A stretch of 25,118 bases of DNA from JAADHY01 sp964428935 (GCA_964428935.1 CAYSAG010000042.1:1-25118); one strand, 5' to 3'. Positions 1 through 8,655 are shown, numbered from the stretch's first letter. Notes: generated from the sequence alone by a model not told the origin. Numbers and translations are program-made.

Positions 1-874
1 CAACCCGCACCCCTCGACGCTGGCCGCCGCTCGCCAGCTCCACGGGAAAGAGCTGTCCTACAACAACCTGCTGGACCTCGACGCTGCCCTGTCGATTGTT
101 CGCGAGTTTGCGGAACCGGCGGCCGTGGTCATCAAGCACAACAACCCGTGCGGCTGCGCAGTGGCCGAGACTTTGTGCGAGGCGTTCGACAAGGCGTACG
201 CCGGCGACCCGCTCAGCGCCTTCGGCTCCATTCTGGCCTTCAACCGCAAGCTGGACCTGGCCACAGCCGAACGACTGTGCGAACCAGACCGGTTCATTGA
301 GGCCATCATTGCACCGGGCTTCGAGCCGGAAGCCTTCGAAGCTTTGACGACTCGGCCGAAGTGGCGGAAGAACGTGCGGCTGCTGGAATGTCCGGTTCTG
401 ACAGAACCGCGGCCGCCTTGGCACGACTTCCGAGCAGTCAGCGGCGGCGTGCTGGTCCAGGACCGCGACGAGTTTCCCGAACCGTTCGACCAGTGGAAGA
501 CGGTGACGGAACGTGAGCCGACGGAAAAGGAGCTGGAAGACCTGAAGTTCGCGTGGCTGGTGTGCAAGCACGTCAAGTCGAACGCCATTGTCCTGGTCAA
601 GGACCGGGCTCTGGTGGGCGTGGGAGCGGGACAAATGAGCCGCGTCGACTCGTCGTTCCTGGCCGCCTACAAAGCCGGCGACCGGAGCCAGGGCAGCGTG
701 CTCGGTTCGGACGCGTTCTTCCCCTTCCGAGACGCGGTGGAGCAGGCGGCCAAGGCCGGAGTCACGGCCATTGCTCAACCGGGCGGCTCACGCAACGACC
801 AGCAGGTCATTGACGCGTGCAACGAGCTGGGCTTGGCCATGGTTTTCACAGGCCGGCGACACTTCCGGCACTGA
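1..874 (+). CDS. purH: Bifunctional AICAR formyltransferase / IMP cyclohydrolase PurH, 3' part
   Basis: The frame is open from base 2 and ends with TGA at 872-874, giving the last 290 residues of a protein that is usually about 510-530 residues; the start lies outside the window. PurH carries out the last two steps of purine synthesis, formylating AICAR with 10-formyl-THF and closing the ring to IMP, in the cytoplasm. The visible part is the C-terminal formyltransferase domain. It contains QLHGKELSYNNLLDLDAAL near the beginning, then KHNNPCG, whose Lys-His pair is the catalytic pair of this family. It ends with the typical MVFTGRRHFRH tail. No frameshift or missing motif was seen. No gene follows on the same strand for about 1.7 kb, so this looks like the end of its transcription unit. 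Identification is very secure. Confidence 0.97.
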   Translation, partial: NPHPSTLAAARQLHGKELSYNNLLDLDAALSIVREFAEPAAVVIKHNNPCGCAVAETLCEAFDKAYAGDPLSAFGSILAFNRKLDLATAERLCEPDRFIEAIIAPGFEPEAFEALTTRPKWRKNVRLLECPVLTEPRPPWHDFRAVSGGVLVQDRDEFPEPFDQWKTVTEREPTEKELEDLKFAWLVCKHVKSNAIVLVKDRALVGVGAGQMSRVDSSFLAAYKAGDRSQGSVLGSDAFFPFRDAVEQAAKAGVTAIAQPGGSRNDQQVIDACNELGLAMVFTGRRHFRH

Positions 875-1061
875 TTCGGCCGGGCGACACCGGTTCAGTA
901 GGGTCTCCCCAGCGCGTGCCGTGAGACGACCGCTGTCTTTGTGGTCGTTGACCCGGTCGGGTGTGACGGTCCGCGGCTGGCCAGGGAACCGGCCGAGTGA
1001 CACCGGGCACCTCTGTGGCGAAAAAGGCGGGCGCGGACCGACGAGGAGCCCGTCGGGCGGC

Positions 1062-1098
1062 GCGAAGAAAAGGCCGCCTTCGGGGAGGGAAGGCGGCC
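1062..1098 (-). terminator. Rho-independent terminator for the minus-strand lipoprotein gene
   Basis: A perfect 9-bp stem (GGCCGCCTT at 1072-1080 and AAGGCGGCC at 1090-1098) encloses a 9-base loop. Read on the minus strand, the stem is followed at once by TTTTCTTCGC. It lies about 75 bases past the stop of the lipoprotein gene, which reads toward it. On the plus strand there is no T tract, so termination should act on the minus-strand transcript. Confidence 0.75.
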
Positions 1099-1173
1099 CA
1101 ACCGGAGGAGAAAGGAGGAACCATGGACGGGGATCACGGTCGCGCCGAGGGGGAGCGGCGCGGAGCGGTGGGG

Positions 1174-2070
1174 TCACCGCTTGGGCGAGAGAGGACCGAC
1201 AAGCTTCTCGATTCGGTAGCGAGGCTTGCCGAGGCTGTCGAGGAGGTGCGGATCCAGACGACCCTCGACCAAAACGACGTCCCCGTCTTTCAACTTCGCC
1301 AGGTCGGGGTGGTCGGCAAGGGTGAGGTCTCCTCCGTAAGGGTCGTCGGGGCTGGGTTTCAGGCTGTACATCAAGTGCCACGCGCCTTCGTTCTCGTCGT
1401 AGTCGACCACACCACGCAACCACGTGTAAGCCTGACGGTCGTAGCCGAAAGGCTGCGGCTGTGACGAGTCGACCGACGTCTGCGAAACCTGTCGGACGGG
1501 CGTGGGTGGGACGAAGTCGTCCGAAGTGGCCTCGACGGCCCGCTCCACCGACCCGCTGTGCAAGGCCACGCGCTGCGTCAGAATCGGGCCGGAAGCGGCC
1601 GAGTCGCTCGCGTCGCTCAACCCCTGAATGCCTTGAAGCTCCACCTGCGGGCTAGGCTGGTTGAATCCGAACGGGTTGTCCGGGCTGGTCCCAGGCGGCC
1701 CGTTCGGCTTGGCCGGTCGACGCTCTCCCGGGTCACGCGGCTGCGGAACCAGCACATCGGCCGGTCGGTCGTTTGAAGTCCCCGGCCGGAAAGCCTCCAC
1801 TTGGTTGTTCTGGCCGGGCTGGGCTGGCTGCACCTGTTGCCACTGTCCGGACTGAGCTGAGTTGGCCGGAGCGGGCAACGTTTGCGGTTGTCCCATGGAA
1901 ACCGCCGGCGGCCCAACCAGACTGCCCTGCGGCACGGTCATGCCTGGCTGAGGCGCCACACCCGGCGGCGTTCCGTACGGACTGCCCGGGTACCAGTACG
2001 GGTTGTAGACGTAGCAGCCCGCCAGTCCGACTAGCCCGACGACAGCCAGTGAGCAAAGTGTTCGTTTCAT
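1174..2070 (-). CDS. Proline/glutamine-rich lipoprotein of unknown function
   Basis: A 298-residue product. The start at 2070 was chosen because it yields a clean lipoprotein signal: MKR, a hydrophobic stretch, then lipobox LAGC with Cys19 as the likely lipidated residue. A longer frame upstream (to 2409) is Arg/Ser-rich and lacks such a signal. After Cys19 comes Tyr/Pro-rich sequence (YNPYWYPGSPYG), then about 150 residues of low-complexity Pro/Gln/Ser sequence. A compact C-terminal region follows at about 215-298, with YTWLRGVVDYDENEGAWHL and DGDVVLVEGRLDP, which reads like a small beta-barrel (OB-like) fold; that fold is a guess. The layout suggests a membrane-anchored flexible stalk carrying a small globular domain on the outside. 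No catalytic motif is visible. It has its own promoter candidate and terminator, so it is probably monocistronic. Confidence 0.85.
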   Translation of the reverse strand: MKRTLCSLAVVGLVGLAGCYVYNPYWYPGSPYGTPPGVAPQPGMTVPQGSLVGPPAVSMGQPQTLPAPANSAQSGQWQQVQPAQPGQNNQVEAFRPGTSNDRPADVLVPQPRDPGERRPAKPNGPPGTSPDNPFGFNQPSPQVELQGIQGLSDASDSAASGPILTQRVALHSGSVERAVEATSDDFVPPTPVRQVSQTSVDSSQPQPFGYDRQAYTWLRGVVDYDENEGAWHLMYSLKPSPDDPYGGDLTLADHPDLAKLKDGDVVLVEGRLDPHLLDSLGKPRYRIEKLVGPLSPKR

Positions 2071-2606
2071 GGTATTGGGTCTCCCACTCAGCTCCAAGAA
2101 ATGCGGCGGGATTGTATTGATCCGCCCGGGTGTGTCCAGACGGATTTCCGCTCCACCCAGCGGAATTTGAGCCGCGTTCATGGAAAAATTTGCAAAGTGA
2201 CCGGCGGGCCCGTTCGAAGCGTCGCCGCACGGCAAGCCGGCGTGTCGTCGCGTCGACGCCGACCCGCTAGAATGCGGCGGTTTGGCAGACGGCCGAAGCG
2301 AGCGGCTCGCGTGCAGTCCGACCGGTCGTTTCCTCTTCCAACCAGCCAACGGGAACGGACTTGAACCGGCGGACCACTTCGCCAGCCGCCAGACGCGACG
2401 GCGGCCCACTGTGTGGACTGCGTGTGCTTGGAGCGACTGGCGCGCGCCGGAGCAAGCGCCTGACCGGTGAGCGAAGGGGACGGAGGCTGAGGCCGCGTCC
2501 GCGGCCGGTGTTCGAGAAGACGTCGCTCAGGACAAACGACGCCGCCGAGCCGCGTTTCGAAGTGGACGGAAAAGAGCCGGAGCGAGTGGAGTCAAGGAGC
2601 CGAGCG
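2071..2606. other. Intergenic region between divergent lipoprotein and FxsA-family genes
   Basis: This 536-base stretch holds the lipoprotein promoter candidate (2111-2139). For the plus-strand gene there is a TAGAAT box at 2268-2273 without a convincing -35 partner. A plus-strand frame is open from 2361 into the FxsA-family gene, but its translation up to 2606 is Arg/Ser-rich and looks non-coding. Nothing else was recognised. Confidence 0.5.
2111..2139 (-). promoter_or_regulatory. Sigma70-type promoter candidate for the lipoprotein gene
   Basis: On the minus strand CTGGAC (2134-2139) and TACAAT (2111-2116) are separated by 17 bases. The predicted transcript start is near 2104, about 35 bases before the ATG at 2070. 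The -10 box matches the consensus at five of six positions; the -35 box is weak but resembles the TTGGAC box proposed at 14966. Confidence 0.5.
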
Positions 2607-3116
2607 GTGCTGGGACGGCTGTTTCTTTTCTGTTTGGTACTGCTGTTCGTCGACCTGTTTCTGCTCATGTGGTTGGCAGAACACACCAGCGCCGTCTTCG
2701 CTTTCGCGTTGGTCGTGGTGACGGGCGTGCTGGGAGTCACCCTAGCCGCTCGGCAGAAAGTGAAGGTCCGGAAGCGAAACGCCGAGTTGTCGGAAGCAGG
2801 CAGGCTGACGCCGGTCGAGCTGGCCGAAAGTGTCGTCATTCCCGTGGCGGGAGTTCTGCTGTTGCTGCCCGGCCCGCTGACCGACGTGCTCGGGTTCGCC
2901 CTGCTGGTGCCTCCACTGCGCCGGCTGCTGTGCGCCCGGTTGCTGGAGTGGTTGTCCGGTCGGTTCGAGCGGTTCTTGGAACGGGTGACCACGCCGTCCG
3001 GTTCGAGTGCCTCGGGCGAGGTGGTGTCTCACGGCGAGGTCATTGAAGCCGAGTTCTACCGGCACGAGTTTGGTCCGGACGAACCGCCCCCACTGAGCGA
3101 CGACCAGGCAGAGTGA
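2607..3116 (+). CDS. fxsA: FxsA-family cytoplasmic membrane protein
   Basis: A 169-residue product, close to the roughly 158 residues of E. coli FxsA. The GTG at 2607 was chosen as start because AAGGAG (2594-2599) lies 7 bases upstream and because the family homology begins right there; the ATG at 2361 would add 82 Arg-rich residues unlike the family. Two adjacent hydrophobic segments open the protein (LFLFCLVLLFVDLFLLMWL, then FAFALVVVTGVLGVTLA). Later comes the family signature LLLLPGPLTDVLGFALLVPP, a re-entrant or third membrane segment. The tail (GEVIEAEFYRHEFGPDE) is acidic and presumably cytoplasmic. In E. coli, excess FxsA relieves F-plasmid exclusion of phage T7; the physiological role is otherwise poorly known. 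No partner gene is adjacent on this strand. Confidence 0.87.
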   Translation: MLGRLFLFCLVLLFVDLFLLMWLAEHTSAVFAFALVVVTGVLGVTLAARQKVKVRKRNAELSEAGRLTPVELAESVVIPVAGVLLLLPGPLTDVLGFALLVPPLRRLLCARLLEWLSGRFERFLERVTTPSGSSASGEVVSHGEVIEAEFYRHEFGPDEPPPLSDDQAE

Positions 3117-3271
3117 CCCGGCCACGGTCGACGTCCGGTCGACGAGGGTTTGTTGCCCTTTCGGTCCGCCGAGCGCCAGCCGGACGGTCCACCCTGTGAC
3201 GCTCGGCCGCTTCCGTCGTGCACGCCCGAAAGGACTTCCGAGGTTTTTCCCGGTGCACCAGCGGTCGCCGC

Positions 3272-6200
3272 TCACTGCCCGCTCACCTCGAGCGGCGCAA
3301 ACTCACACATGGCGTCGTCGACCGCAAACCCGACGAACCGCACCCGCTCCAACGGCACCGACAACGTCGTTTCGATTGAAGCGGGTCCCACTTGGAACGT
3401 CAGCCGCTTGGCCTTCAAGTCGGCCTGCACGACCACGTCCAGCACTTGGCCGGCGGGCACGTTCAGATTCACGCTCTTGGTTTGCCCTTTCTTCGACGGC
3501 CCCTGAATGACCATGGCCTTTTTCATTCGCACGCGCACGCCGCACTTGACCAGCGACTTGTCGTCGGGGGCCGAACCGAACACGACGTACCCGTTCTGCA
3601 ACAGGCCGCGCGTGTCCGACGGAACGCGCAGGCGGGTCTTCAGCGTAACCGACTGGGTCAGAGGCTTCGGCAGCCGCTTCACGGCAAAGGCCAGTTGACG
3701 CCGTCCGCGAGCAACCAGCTTGTAGCCCAGTTTGGACTCCACGACGTCGCACCGCTGGACTCGCTGGAAGTCGCTGTTCTTCAGCTTCTCCAGCGGCAGC
3801 AAGTAGTTCGGGTCCTCCGGCTTGTCCCATTTGACGTGGGTGGGAGCGTCGGTCACTTTCTTCAGCGGGACGCCTTTCAGCGGCGAGCCGCTCGGGCCGG
3901 ACAGACACAGCACGCGTCCGTCCAGCGTGCTCACGAACACTTTTCCGTCCGCCACCGCCAGGCCGTCGAAGACGGGAGCGGAGTCCAGGGCGTAACGGGC
4001 CAGAAGCTTTCCGTCCTTCTTGGCCATGACCCACAGCTCCGCCCCGTGCAGTCCCTGCAAAGCCTCGTCCTGCAGCTTCAGCTTCTTTTGCACTTCGGGG
4101 TCGTCGGGCATTCGGTAAGCCTGCCGCTCGTCAATGAAGTTCGGCGGGCCGGCCAGGAGCACTGCGTCGGCCGACAAAGCCATGGCTCGAGCCAAGACGG
4201 CGGGCTGCTCGTCGACCCACGTGTAGCGAGCGGCGGTCAGCTGGTCGCGTGGGAAGAAGTAGCGGACCAGCCAGTCCGACGAGTCGGCGTTCCGTTCCGG
4301 CGACCGGCGGTTAATCAGGCTTTGCGCCCGAGTGACGCGTTCAATGGCTTCCGCCGTCACCGCCTTGTCCGACGCGAAAATCTGGTACTGAATGACCGAG
4401 GAGTTCACGTAGAAGACCGGCTTGCGACCGAAGCCGTAAACGTGCGTGTCGTCGAAGCACAGGATTCGTCCGGACGGAACCAGCCGGCCCGCCTTCAGCC
4501 AGCCGCCGTACCCACCGCTCATTCGTCGGCCGTAAGTCCAGTAGGTTCGGAAGAACCACGAGTCGTCCAGCAGCCCGGCCTGGCAGAACAGGTGGAAGTC
4601 TTCCGGCGGGCCTTGCTCGGTCACGTTCTTCAGTTCCAGTTCCAATCGGTTACCGTCGAAGTCGATTTTCTGCGACCGCAGCCAAATGAACCGCCCGTCG
4701 CAGGACAAGACGTCGTTCAACGCCACGGGCATGACGTTGCCGCTGGTCTTCTTCAGGTAGGCCAGGTGCATGTCCTGACCGGTGACCGGGTCCTTGTCGT
4801 CCATGACCACTTCGCGCAGCAGCTTGCCGGTGGTTGCGTCCAGCTTCAGGAAGTGAATGCCGCCGTCGAGGTACATGATTCGGCCGGCCGTGCAGTAGAC
4901 CACGCCGTCGTGCACCAGCACCGCTCCATGGACCGGCCACGCCGACTCGAGCTGTTCCCAGGCCATGATTCGTTGGTCGACCGGTGCGGCGCGGAACCGC
5001 CAAGCCAACACGCCGTCCTTGGCTCGCAACGCGTACACGTAACCGTCGGCCGAACCGAACAGGAGGTAGCCGCGGTAGTAGGTCGGCGGCGAGTCGACTC
5101 GGCCGCCCGTCGTGTACGACCACAGCACTTGGCCGGTCTTGGCGTCCAACGCGTAGACCGTGTGCCGGTCAATGGCGGCGACGAAGACCTTCCCGGCGGC
5201 AATGGTCGGCGGACTCAGCCGGCCGCCCAGCTCCGTCTGCCAGGCCCGCACCAGCTCGGTGTCGACCTGCTCGGAGCTGCTGCCGCTGCGAGCCTCGTCG
5301 TGTCGGTAGGTCGGCCAGTCGCTCGCTGAAGCCTCCGGGCCGTCCACCTTTCCGTACGCCGGTCCCTTCTCCAGACGCGGCGGCAACTCGCCCAGCTCCT
5401 CCGGCCGCGGAACCGGCGAGGCCGACATGGCCTTCAGGCCCGGCAGCTTCGCCTCCAGTTGGCACCCGCAGGCGTCGAAGGTGGCGTAGGTCAACCCGTT
5501 GGCCGGCATGACCCCGTAAATGCACCCGCTGCGGAACCAGTGGTGCGGCTTCCAGTGTCCGGTCTCCAGGTCGACGTACTCCGTCCCGTTCCGACCCGTC
5601 AAAATGTAGTGGTTCGCCGCCTTGGCCGGGTAGCACCGGTGGTGGAACCAATGGACTTTGACGTCCGGAAGGAACTCGCGTTTCTTCTCGCCGGTTTTGG
5701 GGTCGTAGCCAATCATGAGTCCGTCGTCCGAGCTGCCGGCGACGCGGCCCGTCCAAGCCAGCCCCTGGACGACGAACAGGTCCCGCAGCGACATGTGTCC
5801 GCTGGGCAGCTTTTTCTGCTGCCACAGTTTCTTCCCGTCAGCCAGCGACCAGCCAATGATGCTCTTGTCGCCCTCGGCGTACAGCACCACGTCTTCGTAA
5901 ATCAGAATGCGCGGCCCCGTGTTGGTGTGAACCGGCAGCGACAGCGGAACCGGCTGAGAGGCCCACAGTTGCTTACCGGTCGCCTGGTCGAGGCAGACCA
6001 GTTTCTCGCCGTCGTGGAAAACGATTCGTTGGCCGTTGGTGGCCAGCGAACAGGGCGCGACGGGCGTCTCGACCGTCCAAAGTAGCCGGCCGGACTCGGC
6101 GTCGTACGCCAGGATTTTTCGCTTGTCTCCGTGCCAGCCCCAGTTCGGGTTGGCCGTGCGCGTGTTCGCCCAGACGTAGGTCGAGACGCGTCGCCACTTC

Positions 6201-7189
6201 GGCAAGCGTGACGGACCGTTGTCCGCCACCGCCAGCACGGTTCCGTTCGAGACAACGATTTCCCGCGTGAACCGGCTGCCGTCCAGCGTGCGCAGCGTCT
6301 TGCCGGTCGCCGCGTCCAACACCTCGACCGGTCCGTCAATGTCCAGCGTGACGTAGACCCGGTCTCCCACGGCGACCAACCGCCGCAGCAGGTGAGCCGG
6401 TCCGCTCTTCAGCGGGTACTGCGTCGTGTTCCACCGGCTGATGTCTCGCTTCCACAGCACGACGCCGTTGAACGCGTCTCGGGCCACCAACCGCCACTTC
6501 GGCGGGAGTTGAATGGACGCCCGTGAGCCCTCGTCCAGAATGTAGAACAGCCGACCGTTGGCCGAGACCATGCTCGTCAGGCTGGCCATGTGGTCGTGGT
6601 GGCGAGCCCACCGAGGTGTGCCAATCCACCGCAGCCGTTTGGGCGGAGCAATCAATTGGTCGTTCGAAACCGGGTTGCCGTCCGGTCCGTGGAAGTAGTG
6701 AGTCCACTGGTCCATTTCGGCAGGCCACGGTTTGACGGTCTTCTGCCACCCGTCGTCGGTCTTTTTCAACAAGACGCCGTTTGGCGTGAGCACCCGCAGC
6801 AGCTCGTCGTCGGAAGCTTGAGCCTGGTCTTCGACAATCAGCAGGTTCACCAAGTCGTCGGCGTAGGGCAGGTGCCGGCCGTCCCACGTGTCGACGCACA
6901 CCGGCCCGTAAACGCCTTGCTTCAGCAGCCGCTGACGAGCTGCCCGAACCTTCTCGGCTGAAGTGTCGATTCCGTGAACGTAGTACTGCGGTCCGACGCG
7001 AAGCTGGCCGGTCAACTGACCGTCTCCGCAGCCCACGTGGACGACCAGACCGCCCGAAACGCCGGCCAGTTTCAGCAGTTCGGACGCAGTGGCGGCCGCG
7101 GCCACCCTGCTCACACCGCCGAACAGCAACACGGCTGTTGCCGCCCAGCACACGACTCGAAACCGGCGAAAGGCTCGAAGCGCGTTCAT
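3272..7189 (-). CDS. Secreted methyltransferase-like / PQQ (BamB-type) beta-propeller fusion protein
   Basis: A 1305-residue product. The start at 7189 is supported by GAAGGAG about 8 bases upstream and by the signal peptide it reveals (residues 1 to about 32, ending VSRVAAAA). Residues about 46-155 resemble a class I SAM-binding methyltransferase: HVGCGDGQL (51-59, motif I), acidic D75 in VHGIDTSAEKV (motif II), and a later VLTPNGVLLKK strand. The rest is PQQ-like repeats, for example KLVCLDQATGKQLW and VYALDAKTGQVLWSYTTGG, which should form one or two beta-propellers. A C-terminal region (ending FAPLEVSGQ) looks like a beta-sandwich. A small CGCQLE cysteine motif sits mid-protein. Large proteins of this kind are common in planctomycetes and usually annotated as BamB-like or outer-membrane biogenesis proteins. 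Activity and cofactor are unknown, and the PQQ repeats need not bind PQQ. Location is probably periplasmic or outer surface. Confidence 0.9.
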   Translation of the reverse strand: MNALRAFRRFRVVCWAATAVLLFGGVSRVAAAATASELLKLAGVSGGLVVHVGCGDGQLTGQLRVGPQYYVHGIDTSAEKVRAARQRLLKQGVYGPVCVDTWDGRHLPYADDLVNLLIVEDQAQASDDELLRVLTPNGVLLKKTDDGWQKTVKPWPAEMDQWTHYFHGPDGNPVSNDQLIAPPKRLRWIGTPRWARHHDHMASLTSMVSANGRLFYILDEGSRASIQLPPKWRLVARDAFNGVVLWKRDISRWNTTQYPLKSGPAHLLRRLVAVGDRVYVTLDIDGPVEVLDAATGKTLRTLDGSRFTREIVVSNGTVLAVADNGPSRLPKWRRVSTYVWANTRTANPNWGWHGDKRKILAYDAESGRLLWTVETPVAPCSLATNGQRIVFHDGEKLVCLDQATGKQLWASQPVPLSLPVHTNTGPRILIYEDVVLYAEGDKSIIGWSLADGKKLWQQKKLPSGHMSLRDLFVVQGLAWTGRVAGSSDDGLMIGYDPKTGEKKREFLPDVKVHWFHHRCYPAKAANHYILTGRNGTEYVDLETGHWKPHHWFRSGCIYGVMPANGLTYATFDACGCQLEAKLPGLKAMSASPVPRPEELGELPPRLEKGPAYGKVDGPEASASDWPTYRHDEARSGSSSEQVDTELVRAWQTELGGRLSPPTIAAGKVFVAAIDRHTVYALDAKTGQVLWSYTTGGRVDSPPTYYRGYLLFGSADGYVYALRAKDGVLAWRFRAAPVDQRIMAWEQLESAWPVHGAVLVHDGVVYCTAGRIMYLDGGIHFLKLDATTGKLLREVVMDDKDPVTGQDMHLAYLKKTSGNVMPVALNDVLSCDGRFIWLRSQKIDFDGNRLELELKNVTEQGPPEDFHLFCQAGLLDDSWFFRTYWTYGRRMSGGYGGWLKAGRLVPSGRILCFDDTHVYGFGRKPVFYVNSSVIQYQIFASDKAVTAEAIERVTRAQSLINRRSPERNADSSDWLVRYFFPRDQLTAARYTWVDEQPAVLARAMALSADAVLLAGPPNFIDERQAYRMPDDPEVQKKLKLQDEALQGLHGAELWVMAKKDGKLLARYALDSAPVFDGLAVADGKVFVSTLDGRVLCLSGPSGSPLKGVPLKKVTDAPTHVKWDKPEDPNYLLPLEKLKNSDFQRVQRCDVVESKLGYKLVARGRRQLAFAVKRLPKPLTQSVTLKTRLRVPSDTRGLLQNGYVVFGSAPDDKSLVKCGVRVRMKKAMVIQGPSKKGQTKSVNLNVPAGQVLDVVVQADLKAKRLTFQVGPASIETTLSVPLERVRFVGFAVDDAMCEFAPLEVSGQ

Positions 7190-7496
7190 TCGCGTAGCTC
7201 CTTCAGGCTGTGGAAACTTCGACCTCAATGACCGACGCTGTTGGGAAGTTCCCTTCGCGGGCAGGTCGAGACCGTTCACGGACGGCTCGCGTACGCCGCA
7301 AGAAACTCGGGTGGGAGAAGGTTGCCAGCACCGCTCGCTCGCGACCGGGCGAGCGTCCTTCCGGTGGCCAGCCAGCTTACCACGCTCGACACGTCGAGAC
7401 AACCAAGCAACTGGCTGGCCGGCCACCGCGAGAGCTGCGTTCTGGCGACGGCGGGCGGTCCGCAAGGCCGTGCCGCTGCGGAAACGGAGGGCCGAG
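7190..7496. other. Leader of the beta-propeller gene and 3' side of the RluA gene
   Basis: A 307-base stretch between two minus-strand genes. It contains the promoter candidate at 7374-7402, which would give the propeller gene a leader of about 180 bases. The ribosome-binding site is directly before 7189. No convincing terminator for the RluA gene was found here, so read-through into the propeller gene is possible. Confidence 0.5.
7374..7402 (-). promoter_or_regulatory. Promoter candidate for the beta-propeller gene with an inverted repeat in its spacer
   Basis: On the minus strand TTGTCT (7397-7402) and TAAGCT (7374-7379) are 17 bases apart. The spacer and edge of the -35 box contain the inverted repeat CTCGAC-AC-GTCGAG (7385-7398), a possible repressor site. 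Both boxes match the consensus only partly. Confidence 0.4.
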
Positions 7497-8621
7497 TCAC
7501 TCCGATCGCCGAAGCCTCTCGACCGCCTGCCGCATGTCCTCCGGCAACGGCGCCTCGAAAGTCATCCATTCCTCGGTAATCGGGTGCCGGAAGCAAAGCT
7601 GGTAGGCGTGCAAGGCCTGTCGGTCAATGAGCCGTTGCGTGGTCGACCGGGTGACGACGACGTCGGGACCGGACGGTGCCGTCTGGTCGCTGCCGTCCGA
7701 CCGTCCTGCCGTTGCCGGCGTTTCGCGCGCCGACTCTGCCCGCGTCGACTGCCCCTGCGCCCGCTCCTCTGCTTGACCGGACGCCGTCCATTCGCTCTCC
7801 GGTTCTTCCTCTTCCAACGGAATTCCCGGCCAGTCCGGTCCGTAGTACTCGTCGCCCAAAATCGGGTGTCCGATCGACGCCAAATGGACGCGAATCTGGT
7901 GCGGGCGTCCGGTCAACGGGTGAGCGGACACCAGCGTGGCCCCCGGCAAACGCTCCAGCACACTGACCGCCGTCCACGCCGGCCGCCGGTCCTCAGCGTC
8001 GTCCGCCGTGGACATCAACTTGCGTCCGTTTCGCACCACCAGCCCAATCGGACGGTCAATCAGCAAGAAGTCGGTTTCCAAGACACCGTGAGCCAACGCC
8101 AAGTAGGCCTTGTAAACCCGGCGTTTTTCGAAATGCATGGTCAGCTTTCGGTGGCTCAGGTGGTCCTTGGCCGCGACCAGCAGGCCGCTGGTGTACCGGT
8201 CGATTCGGTGCACGATGCCCGGACGAAGCAAACCGCGGCGAACCGTCTGCTGGTCCAGGTGGTGCTGAAGGGCGTTGAGCACGGTGCCGTGCTGGGTCGG
8301 TCCGCCTGGGTGAGTGATTTGGTCCGGGTGCTTGTTAATGACGACAATCCACGGGTCCTCGTAGAGGATTTCCAGCGGCAAGGCAGCGGGCTCGACGGGC
8401 CGGTCGGGCGGCTCCGTCAGCCGGACCCGCACGTGCTGACCACGAAACACCCGCTGGTTGCAGTCGGCGCGCAAGTCCTCCACGTACACCTGTCCGGCCC
8501 GGACCAGCCGCTGCAGTCGCCACGAGGTGTAACAGCGAAAGTGTCGAGCCAGGAAGGTGTCGATGCGCTTGCCGTTCAGGTAGTTGTCGACAATGAGTTC
8601 GAACGTCGGCGGTTCGTTCAT
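7497..8621 (-). CDS. RluA-family RNA pseudouridine synthase with a long acidic insert
   Basis: A 374-residue product, longer than the usual 300-330. It converts uridine to pseudouridine in 23S rRNA or tRNA. Residues 1 to about 70 form an S4-type RNA-binding domain (NGKRIDTFLARHF, RLQRLVRAGQVYV). The catalytic domain follows, with HRIDRYTSGLLVA at 138-150; Asp141 is the family's catalytic aspartate. The usual sequence is HRLDRETSG, so the Glu is replaced by Tyr here. The PLTGRPHQIRVHL block (235-247) is intact. Residues about 266-328 are an unusual hydrophilic insert rich in Glu, Ser, Ala and Thr, placed before the last strands (ALHAYQLCFRHP). Which uridine is modified cannot be told from sequence; an RluD-like role is a guess. 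The gene has its own promoter candidate, separated from upstream transcription by a terminator. Confidence 0.93.
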   Translation of the reverse strand: MNEPPTFELIVDNYLNGKRIDTFLARHFRCYTSWRLQRLVRAGQVYVEDLRADCNQRVFRGQHVRVRLTEPPDRPVEPAALPLEILYEDPWIVVINKHPDQITHPGGPTQHGTVLNALQHHLDQQTVRRGLLRPGIVHRIDRYTSGLLVAAKDHLSHRKLTMHFEKRRVYKAYLALAHGVLETDFLLIDRPIGLVVRNGRKLMSTADDAEDRRPAWTAVSVLERLPGATLVSAHPLTGRPHQIRVHLASIGHPILGDEYYGPDWPGIPLEEEEPESEWTASGQAEERAQGQSTRAESARETPATAGRSDGSDQTAPSGPDVVVTRSTTQRLIDRQALHAYQLCFRHPITEEWMTFEAPLPEDMRQAVERLRRSE

Positions 8622-8655
8622 GGCCTCGCTTTCTTCGCCCGGCGGTGGGCAGCAA

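Noticed and set aside
2361..2606. Longer start for the FxsA-family protein
   Set aside because: It would add 82 Arg-rich residues without family similarity, while a good ribosome-binding site sits before the GTG at 2607.
3127..3143. GTCGAC-GTCCG-GTCGAC inverted repeat between two convergent genes
   Set aside because: GTCGAC is common here and itself palindromic; no T tract follows on either strand, so a terminator call is not supported.
3392..5329. Plus-strand open frame of 645 codons inside the propeller gene
   Set aside because: Pure antisense shadow; no ribosome-binding site or motif.
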